Assembly (NCBI GenBank): GCA_046261635.1
Contig: JBHEOL010000082.1
Span: forward strand, 1 to 11,666
DNA length: 11,666 bases
Direction of reading: 5' to 3'
Origin: JBHEPS01 sp046261635
GTDB taxonomy: Bacteria; Acidobacteriota; Thermoanaerobaculia; Gp7-AA8
Part shown: in pieces, positions 1 through 5,718 of the stretch
Layout: each line of letters begins with the position of its first letter
Position numbering within the stretch: position 1 is the first letter of the stretch
The notes under the pieces: generated by a model
What the model saw: the letters and a program-made list of their open reading frames with translations, nothing else
What the model was told of the DNA's origin: nothing
The model's database searches: none
Made by a program: the position numbers and the translations under genes

Positions 1-49
1 CCGTCGCGATCCAGGCTTCGAACTCCTGCTGCGTGTCGATCCACTTCAT
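1..49 (-). CDS. Partial RNase D-like protein, N-terminal 16 codons
   Basis: Reading the minus strand from an ATG at 49 gives MKWIDTQQEFEAWIAT, then the window ends. The same protein start is encoded on the plus strand at 833 (MKWIDTQPEFDAWIAT), so this is the beginning of a second RNase D-like gene pointing out of the window. The two differ at residues 8 (Q/P) and 11 (E/D), plus one silent change. A minus-strand Shine-Dalgarno-like AGGTG lies just upstream, as at the plus-strand copy. Whether the gene is complete, a decayed paralogue, or part of an assembly join cannot be told from 49 bases. Confidence 0.6.
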   Translation of the reverse strand, partial: MKWIDTQQEFEAWIAT

Positions 50-132
50 CGAATCACCTCTCCCGCCAGCCCGATCGAAGTGAGCTTTCGGTTGAGCGCC
101 TCGGGATCGAAACGCTCGCTCGCCCGCCCGCA
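1..132 (-). repeat. Left arm of a 130-bp inverted duplication (partner 754-881)
   Basis: The reverse complement of 1-132 matches 754-881. I count four substitutions and one 4-base insertion (a tandem CGAG duplication, seen as CTCGCTCG near 115-122 on the plus strand). The arm carries the last about 24 codons of the NTase gene and the first 16 codons of RNase D. The CGAG insertion would frameshift the NTase copy, so the left copy of that gene is broken. Similarity stops near 132, where unrelated sequence begins. The arms are separated by about 620 bases containing most of the intact NTase gene. Confidence 0.9.
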
Positions 133-144
133 ACGCGGCCCCTC

Positions 145-216
145 TGGTTTCTTTCACAGCCTCTCAGGATGACGGACCCCTGCCGCCTTTGCCTTCTGCC
201 TTCTGACTTCCCGAGA
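145..216. repeat. Possible fragment of a dispersed low-complexity intergenic repeat
   Basis: This non-coding spacer includes a pyrimidine-rich stretch with the doubled 7-mer GCCTTCT at 191-204, directly before the NTase gene. Such short tandem stretches recur in intergenic DNA of related GC-rich genomes in my memory, but only one copy is present here, so the assignment is tentative. No gene, RNA or clear promoter is visible between 133 and 251. Confidence 0.25.
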
Positions 217-251
217 AATGCCAATTCCCCCTCCCGGGTTAGGGTCGTTCG

Positions 252-836
252 ATGAGCGAATCACGCACGGACACCTCTTCAATCCTTCGTCTCGAGGGCG
301 ATGCTGCGCGGCTGGAGGCCGTGGTGGCGGTGACCGAGCTGCTGGGGCGGCTGAAGATCGGCGCGGCCTGGGTCGGGGAAGTGGCGCTCGCGACCTGGAT
401 GGGCGAGCCGCTCGGCCCCGCGGGGGCGGTCGACGTGCTGGCCGTCGTGCCGACGGACCGCTCTCGGCAGATTCCAATGATGGCGCGGCATCACGGCTTC
501 CGGATCGACGAGGAGGAAGCGCGCCGGACCGAGGAGCTCGACCTTCTGCCGATGACTCGGATGGGGGAAGGGGAGGGTGTGCGGGTTCACGTCCTTTTCG
601 CCACCAACGCGCTTTACGGGACGATGGTACGGGACGGGTCGGACGCGGTGGTGGGCGAAACGCCCATCAGGATCGTCGCCGCCGAGGACCTGGCGCTGCT
701 CATGCTGGTAGGAGGGATGCCTGGCGTGAAAGAGTTGATCGCGCGGCTTCGGCTGCGGGCTGGCGAGCGTTTCGATCCCGAGGCGCTCAACCGAAAGCTC
801 ACTTCGATCGGGCTGGCGGGAGAGGTGATTCGATGA
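252..836 (+). CDS. Nucleotidyltransferase-fold protein, probably catalytically degenerate
   Basis: This 194-residue protein has the layout of small MNT/AbiEii-like nucleotidyltransferase-fold proteins (DUF6036 type). A helix is followed by a glycine motif at residues 41-51 (VGEVALATWMG), then the strand that normally holds the two catalytic aspartates (AVDVL, D61 only), then a third strand where the usual Asp is H113 (VRVHVLFATN). The C-terminal segment (EDLALLML, residues 145-152) resembles the family's usual EDL-x-K motif, but the Lys is absent. The missing carboxylates suggest it binds rather than transfers nucleotides. The ATG at 252 has a weak AGGG 7 bases upstream. The stop overlaps the RNase D start as ATGA, implying translational coupling. 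The fold assignment is from pattern memory; the function is unknown. Confidence 0.7.
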   Translation: MSESRTDTSSILRLEGDAARLEAVVAVTELLGRLKIGAAWVGEVALATWMGEPLGPAGAVDVLAVVPTDRSRQIPMMARHHGFRIDEEEARRTEELDLLPMTRMGEGEGVRVHVLFATNALYGTMVRDGSDAVVGETPIRIVAAEDLALLMLVGGMPGVKELIARLRLRAGERFDPEALNRKLTSIGLAGEVIR

Positions 837-881
837 AGTGGATCGACACGCAGCCGGAATTCGACGCCTGGATCGCGACGG
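754..881 (+). repeat. Right arm of the inverted duplication (partner 1-132)
   Basis: This is the copy embedded in two intact genes: it spans the 3' end of the NTase gene, the ATGA overlap and the first 16 codons of RNase D. Because both frames are open here, this arm looks ancestral and the arm at 1-132 derived. Confidence 0.9.
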
Positions 882-1960
882 TCGCTTCCGCGCCGACGCT
901 GGCCATCGACACCGAGGCCGATTCTCTCCACAGCTACTTCGACAAGGTGTGCCTGGTTCAGATGTCGATTCCGGGGCACGACGTTTTGATCGACCCGCTT
1001 GCAGGCATCGACCTCTCCCCGATCGGGCCGATCCTGGCCGATCGCTCGATCACCAAGATCTTCCACGGCGGCGACTACGATCTCCGGATCCTGAACCGCG
1101 ACTTCGGGTTCGAGGTCAACAACCTGATCGACACGGTGATCTGCGCGCAGCTTCTCGGCTACGAGGCCTTCGGTCTCGGCGCGCTGCTGGCGCGTCACTT
1201 CAAGATCGAGGTGAACAAGGCGCACCAGCGCGCGGACTGGGCCAAACGTCCGCTCACGCGCGAGCTCCGCGACTACGCCGCGACCGACACACGACACCTG
1301 ATCGAGCTCGCCGGGATCCTCCGCTCCGAGCTCGAGGCCCTCGGCCGCTGGGAGTGGGCGATCGAGGAGTTCGAGCGGCTCGAAACGATCCGCTTCTCCC
1401 CGGGCGAGCCGGATGAGGAGGGGTGGCGCAAGGTGAAGGGGAGCGGCCGGCTCGACCGGCGCGGCATGGCCGTGCTCGCCCAGCTTCACGCCTGGCGCGA
1501 CGGGCAGGCGCAGAACGCCGATCGCCCCGCGTTCAAGATCCTCGGAACCGAGGCGCTCCTCGCCATCTCGACCCGCCGCCCGAAGACCGAAGAGGAGCTC
1601 CGGCAGATCCCCGGGATGGCCGCGTGGCAGGGGAGAAAATACGCCGGCGAGATCCTCCCGATGGTGGAGCGGGCTCTCGCCCTCCCCGAGTCCGAGCTTC
1701 CCGAACGGAAGGCCGCGAAGGGATGGCAGCGGGACCGGGAGCTCGAAAGAATGGTCGAGAAGCTCAAGGTGATCCGCGACCGAATCGCCGGCGATCTGAA
1801 GATCGACCCCTCGCTCCTGGCACCGCGCCACGTGCTGACGGCCATCGCCATGCAGAAACCGACCACTCCCGCGGAGCTCCAGTCGGTCCCGAACCTGAGG
1901 CGGTGGCAGCGGTCACTCCTCGGTGAAGCCATCCTTCTTGCGGCCTCTCCGCCGCGGTGA
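833..1960 (+). CDS. rnd: Ribonuclease D
   Basis: This is a 375-residue 3'-5' exoribonuclease of the DEDD family, which trims tRNA precursors and other small RNAs in the cytoplasm using two metal ions. All catalytic residues are visible: Exo I D26 and E28 (AIDTEAD), Exo II D83 (FHGGDYDLRIL), Exo III Y148 and D152 (YAATD, the DEDDy signature). The exonuclease domain covers about residues 1-165. It is followed by a first HRDC domain (about 210-280) and a second HRDC-like region (about 300-372, ending LLGEAILLAA). Length and domain order match Escherichia coli RNase D. The ATG at 833 overlaps the NTase stop; it matches the usual N-terminus, whereas the upstream open frame is only NTase shadow. 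A second copy of the gene start lies at 49-1 on the minus strand. Confidence 0.95.
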   Translation: MKWIDTQPEFDAWIATVASAPTLAIDTEADSLHSYFDKVCLVQMSIPGHDVLIDPLAGIDLSPIGPILADRSITKIFHGGDYDLRILNRDFGFEVNNLIDTVICAQLLGYEAFGLGALLARHFKIEVNKAHQRADWAKRPLTRELRDYAATDTRHLIELAGILRSELEALGRWEWAIEEFERLETIRFSPGEPDEEGWRKVKGSGRLDRRGMAVLAQLHAWRDGQAQNADRPAFKILGTEALLAISTRRPKTEEELRQIPGMAAWQGRKYAGEILPMVERALALPESELPERKAAKGWQRDRELERMVEKLKVIRDRIAGDLKIDPSLLAPRHVLTAIAMQKPTTPAELQSVPNLRRWQRSLLGEAILLAASPPR

Positions 1961-1975
1961 TAGCGTCCCCCCCGG

Positions 1976-2004
1976 AGAGAGGGTCCGCTCGGGCCAGCCT
2001 CTCT
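1976..2004. other. Stem-loop between rnd and trxB
   Basis: AGAGAGG at 1976-1982 is complementary to CCTCTCT at 1998-2004, with an inner possible GGTCC/GGGCC stem. There is no T-run after it, so it is not a standard intrinsic terminator; it could be a Rho-independent pause or a 3' end stabiliser. The rest of 1961-2066 shows no convincing promoter. Confidence 0.25.
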
Positions 2005-2066
2005 GACAGTCAGCGACCCTCCTCGGGCTCGCACTCAACTTTCTACACATTGCGAGGAGCCAATCG

Positions 2067-3050
2067 ATGGACGTGGTCTCGAAATACAGGGTGATCGTGA
2101 TCGGGTCGGGCCCGGCCGGATGCACCGCCGCCCTCTACCTTTCGCGCGCCGATCTCAAGCCGCTGGTGGTCGAGGGAATCCAGCCCGGCGGGCAGCTCAC
2201 CATCACGACGGACGTCGAGAATTTTCCCGGCTTTCCGGAAGGGGTCCAGGGCCCGAAGCTGATGGAGCTGATGCGCCAGCAGGCAGAGCGGTTCGGCTCG
2301 GAGTTCGTCTTCGAATCGGTCGAAAAGGTCGATCTCACCAGCCACCCCTTCACCCTGACGACCGACCAGAAGGTCTACGAGTGCGACGCGATCATCATCG
2401 CCTCCGGCGCCTCGGCGATGCAGCTCGGGCTCGAGTCGGAAAAGGCCCTCCAGGGATTCGGCGTCTCCTACTGCGCAACCTGCGACGGCTTCTTCTTCAA
2501 GACGAAGGAGGTCACGGTGGTCGGCGGCGGAGACTCCGCGATGGAGGAAGCGACCTTCCTCACGAAGTTCGCTTCGAAGGTGACCATCATCCATCGGCGC
2601 GAGGAGTTCCGCGCCTCGAAGATCATGCTCGACCGCGCCAAGAGCAACCCGAAGATCGAGTTTCTCCTCGACACGATCGTCGATGAAGTCATCGGGTCGA
2701 AAGAGACGAGCGTCGAGGCGCTCAAAATCAGGAACATGAAAACCGGCGAGACCTCGAATTTCCCCACGCAGGGGCTGTTCGTCGCGATCGGGCACACGCC
2801 GAATACGGCCGTGTTCCGCGACCAGCTCGAGCTGGACGAACAGGGTTACCTGGTCGTCAAGCCCAACAGCACGATAACGAACATCCAGGGTGTGTTCGCC
2901 TGCGGGGATGCCGTCGACCACGTGTATCGCCAGGCGATCACGGCCGCCGGGACCGGATGCATGGCCGCGCTCGACTGCGAGCGCTGGCTCACGCACGAGC
3001 GGATCACCGAGAGATGGGATCTCGACAAGGGTGAAGAGGTGAGGCGCTGA
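2067..3050 (+). CDS. trxB: Thioredoxin reductase (NADPH, FAD-dependent)
   Basis: This 327-residue flavoprotein reduces thioredoxin with NADPH in the cytoplasm. The FAD-binding GSGPAG is at residues 13-18. The redox-active CATC is at 136-139, inside the NADPH domain as in low-molecular-weight TrxB, followed by the NADPH-binding GGGDS at 153-157 and the HRREEFRA motif that contacts the NADPH phosphate. The C-terminal FAD motif (FACGDAVD) and the following alanine/glycine-rich helix are intact. Length is slightly above the usual 310-320 because of a short tail. The ATG at 2067 is set by GAGGAG at 2054-2059, seven bases upstream. The stop overlaps the next start (TGATG), so the two genes are likely translated together. 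Confidence 0.95.
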   Translation: MDVVSKYRVIVIGSGPAGCTAALYLSRADLKPLVVEGIQPGGQLTITTDVENFPGFPEGVQGPKLMELMRQQAERFGSEFVFESVEKVDLTSHPFTLTTDQKVYECDAIIIASGASAMQLGLESEKALQGFGVSYCATCDGFFFKTKEVTVVGGGDSAMEEATFLTKFASKVTIIHRREEFRASKIMLDRAKSNPKIEFLLDTIVDEVIGSKETSVEALKIRNMKTGETSNFPTQGLFVAIGHTPNTAVFRDQLELDEQGYLVVKPNSTITNIQGVFACGDAVDHVYRQAITAAGTGCMAALDCERWLTHERITERWDLDKGEEVRR

Positions 3051-4855
3051 TGTCGGCACAACGGATACTCATTCTCGGCGGAGGGGGCATGGTCGGCCTT
3101 CAGGTCGCGCGTGAAGCAGCGCGCGAGCTCCAGCCCTCGGAGATCATCATTTCGGCCCTCACCAGCCGCGAGGTCGACGAGGCCGTCGAGCTCCTCCGCG
3201 GCGAGGCGAAAGAGAAGTCGTGGAAGTTCACCATTACCGGCGCTGCCGGCGACATCTTCCTCGGCGAGAGCCTCCAGGGGAAGCCGCGCCCGGAGCTGGT
3301 GAAGAACCGCGAGCTCTTCGACGAGCTGTTCAACGACATCTTCGCTCCCGGGATGCCGGGCTATGACCAGTCGTTCCTCAGGAAGCTCCTGCTCGATCAT
3401 CGACCCGACGTGGTCGTCGACTGCATCAACACCGCGACCGCAATCAGCTATCAGGACGTCTACACGACCTCGCGAAAGGTCAAAGTCCTGCTGGATCGCC
3501 TCTCCGACGACGGGACCCTCCCGAGTGCGGAGATGGCAACATTCGTCGAGTCGGTCCGCGAGCTCCTCATCGCCCAGGGCGTTCCGCAGATCGTTCGGCA
3601 CATCGTGTTCCTGCAGCGCGCGCTCCAGGAGACGAGCGCCAGCGTCTACGTGAAGGTCGGCACGACCGGCACGGGTGGGATGGGAATCAACATCCCGTAC
3701 ACGCACAGCGAGGACCGCCCCTCGGCGACCCTGCTGTCCAAATCGGCCATCGGCTTCGCGCATACCGGCCTGCTGTTCCTCCTCGCCCGCACGCCCGGCC
3801 TCGCCGGGGATGACGGGGATGAGCGCACCCGGCCGACGATGATCAAAGAGGTCAAGCCGGGGGCGATGATCGGCTTCCGGAGGCTCGGCATCCAGCACGT
3901 CCGCCTCAACTCCCCCGAGGGGAACCGCGAGCCGGGGTATCTCCTCACGCCGAAGCGCGAGCCGATCGGTCCCTCCATCGATCCGCGGCACTCGGGCGAC
4001 GCCTACCCGCGCCTCGGCGGCGGGGAGGGAATCCCCGTCCGGATCATCGGCGCCGACACGGGGGAGAACGGCTTTTTCTCCATCGGCGAGTTCCAGGCGA
4101 TCACGTATCCGCGGCAGATGGAGTTCGTCACTCCCGAGGAGTGCGCGAGGACCGTGGTGCTCGAGATTCTCGGGGCCTCGACCGGACGCGACGTGATCGC
4201 GGCCATCGACGGCGCGATCACCGAGCCGAGCTACCGCGCGGGCGTGCTTCGCGACCGGGCCATTCGCGAGATGAACGAGCTCGAGGCCGCGCTCGAGAAG
4301 ACCGACGAATGGCTCCCTTCCATCGCGATCGGCCATCTCGGCCCGCCGCGGCTGTCGAAGCTCCTCATCGAGGCCTGGCTCCTCTCGGCCTCCCTCGGGT
4401 CGCGCCAGATCGAAGCGCTCCTCGCGGTCGACGCGCTCGAGATGCAGCAGAAGGTCGAGTCGTGGTTCTCTTCGCATCCGCGCGTGGAGAGCCTCGTCGC
4501 TACCATCGGCATCGGCGTCCTCCGCGAGGGGAACGGTACCCCGATGCTGACCCGGGGCCCGAGGCTCAACATCCCCGTTCCCGCGGCCGATGGCCGGCCG
4601 ATTCCGATGGATGATGCCGCGATCGAGCGCTACGCGAATGTCGGCTGGGTCGATCTGAGGCTTTCGAACTTCAACCGCTGGCGCGAGCGGCTCATGCGCC
4701 TCGCCGCGGTCCGCCCCGACATCGCCGCCGCCGGCTCCGCCTCCTTCGGGCTCGGCTCGTACATGCCCCGCGAGTTCAGCCCCGGCGACGTGGTCGGCTG
4801 GCTCCTCACCACGGAAACGGACGAGATGGGGATCCCAGGGCACAGGATTCTGTAG
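3050..4855 (+). CDS. Uncharacterised 601-residue NAD(P)-binding Rossmann-fold protein
   Basis: The N-terminus starts with a strand and a glycine-rich turn (LGGGGMVG, residues 9-16) whose GxxGxxG spacing is that of extended short-chain dehydrogenases. A later PDVVVDCINTA segment near residue 120 corresponds to the SDR strand that normally leads to the cofactor. A second glycine-rich stretch, GTTGTGGMG at 204-212, leads into INIPYTHSED; I see no clean YxxxK active site. The remaining 350 or so residues match nothing I can name. No signal peptide or membrane helix is evident, so it should be cytoplasmic. It starts one base inside the trxB stop, preceded by AGGTGAGG, so it is probably co-made with TrxB. 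Cofactor binding is likely; substrate and reaction are unknown. Confidence 0.75.
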   Translation: MSAQRILILGGGGMVGLQVAREAARELQPSEIIISALTSREVDEAVELLRGEAKEKSWKFTITGAAGDIFLGESLQGKPRPELVKNRELFDELFNDIFAPGMPGYDQSFLRKLLLDHRPDVVVDCINTATAISYQDVYTTSRKVKVLLDRLSDDGTLPSAEMATFVESVRELLIAQGVPQIVRHIVFLQRALQETSASVYVKVGTTGTGGMGINIPYTHSEDRPSATLLSKSAIGFAHTGLLFLLARTPGLAGDDGDERTRPTMIKEVKPGAMIGFRRLGIQHVRLNSPEGNREPGYLLTPKREPIGPSIDPRHSGDAYPRLGGGEGIPVRIIGADTGENGFFSIGEFQAITYPRQMEFVTPEECARTVVLEILGASTGRDVIAAIDGAITEPSYRAGVLRDRAIREMNELEAALEKTDEWLPSIAIGHLGPPRLSKLLIEAWLLSASLGSRQIEALLAVDALEMQQKVESWFSSHPRVESLVATIGIGVLREGNGTPMLTRGPRLNIPVPAADGRPIPMDDAAIERYANVGWVDLRLSNFNRWRERLMRLAAVRPDIAAAGSASFGLGSYMPREFSPGDVVGWLLTTETDEMGIPGHRIL

Positions 4856-4856
4856 A

Positions 4857-4969
4857 GGGGCTAGGGGCTGGGGACCAGGGGCCAGGAAGAACAAAGGCAA
4901 CGGCCCACGCTGAGGCTGGCTCTCGCTCTTGCCCTTCCCAACCCCTAGTCCCTAGTTCCCTAGCCCCTG
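4857..4969. repeat. G-rich palindromic dispersed repeat, copy A
   Basis: The left arm has four runs of four G (4857-4860, 4864-4867, 4870-4873, 4878-4881) with short CT-containing spacers. The right arm is an imperfect inverted match with C-runs at 4942-4945, 4950-4952, 4958-4960 and 4964-4967. The core holds CAGGAAGAACAAAGGCAAC, which recurs with one change in copy B (5533-5718) in the opposite orientation. The element starts one base after the stop of the 601-residue gene and ends about 20 bases before sugE. Each arm fits the G-quadruplex pattern on one strand and the two arms could pair as a long hairpin. Confidence 0.8.
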
Positions 4970-4976
4970 CTTCTCC

Positions 4977-4982
4977 TATGCT
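4977..4982 (+). promoter_or_regulatory. Possible -10 box for a leaderless sugE transcript
   Basis: TATGCT ends six bases before the sugE ATG, so transcription would begin at or next to the start codon. No Shine-Dalgarno sequence is present between 4970 and 4988, which agrees with a leaderless message. There is no convincing -35 box at the right distance because the repeat arm occupies that position, so confidence is low. Confidence 0.25.
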
Positions 4983-4988
4983 GTCCTT

Positions 4989-5303
4989 ATGGCTTGGACC
5001 TGGCTATTCATCGCTGGACTGCTCGAGATTGGCTGGGCAATTGGACTTAAATACAGCCATGGATTCACGCGTCCTCTGGCGAGCGTGCTCACGATCGTCG
5101 GCATGCTCGCTTCCTTCTGGTTTCTTTCCCTTGCTCTCAAGACCCTTCCCGTTGGCACCGGCTACGCGGTTTGGACTGGAATCGGAGCTGTTGGGACCAC
5201 GATTCTCGGCGTGATCCTCTTCGCCGAGCCGGTGACTGCCATACGGATCGTGTCGATCCTACTGATCATCGCCGGGATCGTCGGACTGAAGGTCGGGGGG
5301 TAG
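4989..5303 (+). CDS. sugE: Small multidrug resistance family exporter, SugE/Gdx (guanidinium) type
   Basis: This 104-residue inner-membrane protein has four predicted helices (about 3-20, 31-50, 58-77, 84-102). It carries the essential membrane glutamate E13 in the SugE-type motif LLEIGWAIGLKYSHGF, and the loop-3 signature GTGYAVWTGIGAVG that separates SugE/Gdx from EmrE-type pumps. Characterised Gdx proteins work as antiparallel dimers exchanging guanidinium for protons; some members export quaternary ammonium compounds. It stands alone, with repeat A just upstream and a broken gene downstream. No Shine-Dalgarno is visible, and I find no guanidine riboswitch. Codons such as GGA, CTT, AAA and ATT are commoner than in neighbours, which favour C or G in third position, suggesting separate acquisition. 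Confidence 0.9.
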   Translation: MAWTWLFIAGLLEIGWAIGLKYSHGFTRPLASVLTIVGMLASFWFLSLALKTLPVGTGYAVWTGIGAVGTTILGVILFAEPVTAIRIVSILLIIAGIVGLKVGG

Positions 5304-5398
5304 GCCCTACACCATCTCCTCTACTCGTCGTAGCGCGACAAGCCTGGGCGAGGGGAGAGGGAGGGCGAAGTCCGTCATTGCCTTGTACCCTCGGGCGG

Positions 5399-5530
5399 AT
5401 GGAAGTGCGCTCTTACAGAGATCTCGAGGTCTGGTCCAAGGCCCTCGATTTCGGGGTCGAAATCTACCGGCTCAGGAAATCGGCAGGATGGTGCGAGGTC
5501 TCCAGCGGGCCTCCACCAACGGCTCAACAA
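5399..5530 (+). pseudogene. Remnant of a four-helix-bundle (23S rRNA intervening-sequence type) protein gene
   Basis: From an ATG at 5399 the frame gives MEVRSYRDLEVWSKALDF and then VEIYRL, the typical start of the S23/four-helix-bundle family (Pfam PF05635 type; full proteins are about 115-130 residues). Directly afterwards, from 5476 and in another frame, EIGRMVRGLQR is readable; this resembles the family's C-terminal LxEIGRMLxGLxRSL segment. About 70 central codons, including the QIRRAAxSxPxNIAEG region, are therefore missing, and the two ends are out of frame. The remaining open frame is 51 codons and stops at 5554 inside the adjacent repeat. Family members are often multicopy with unclear function; this copy cannot make a normal bundle. 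The bases 5304-5398 upstream hold no other gene. Confidence 0.7.
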
Positions 5531-5532
5531 AA

Positions 5533-5718
5533 GGGGCTAGGGGCTGGGGGCTAGGGATCAGGAAAGGCCTCGGGCGTTGCCCCGTTGTTCAGACAAAGGC
5601 AAGATCCCCAGGCTGGCGCTCTGGTGTTGCCGTTGTTCAGACAAAGGCAAGATCCCCAGGCTGGCGCTCTGGTGTTGCCGTTGTTCTTCCTGCCCCCCAG
5701 TCCCCAGCCCCCAGCCCC
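5533..5718. repeat. G-rich palindromic dispersed repeat, copy B (inverted relative to copy A, expanded core)
   Basis: The left arm has G-runs at 5533-5536, 5540-5543, 5546-5550 and 5554-5556. The right arm has C-runs at 5693-5698, 5702-5705, 5708-5712 and 5715-5718. Read on the minus strand, the right side carries CAGGAAGAACAACGGCAAC, the same core as copy A. The core is enlarged by a 48-base tandem duplication. It follows the four-helix-bundle remnant immediately and overlaps the 3' end of the M23 reading frame. Confidence 0.8.

Noticed and set aside
154..477. 107-codon minus-strand open frame over the NTase start
   Set aside because: Its sequence is almost only Arg, Pro, Ala and Ser, as expected of a shadow frame.
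2846..4900. 684-codon open frame on the minus strand
   Set aside because: It lies antisense to trxB and the 601-residue gene, is rich in Arg/Glu/Gly with no recognisable motif, and is the usual antisense shadow of GC-rich genes.
4856..4988. Guanidine riboswitch before sugE
   Set aside because: The space is filled by the G-rich repeat, and I see none of the ACGR hairpin loops or the conserved ykkC core.
5583..5686. CRISPR-like array
   Set aside because: The units are head-to-tail 48-base copies with no spacers and no cas genes; this is a plain tandem duplication.
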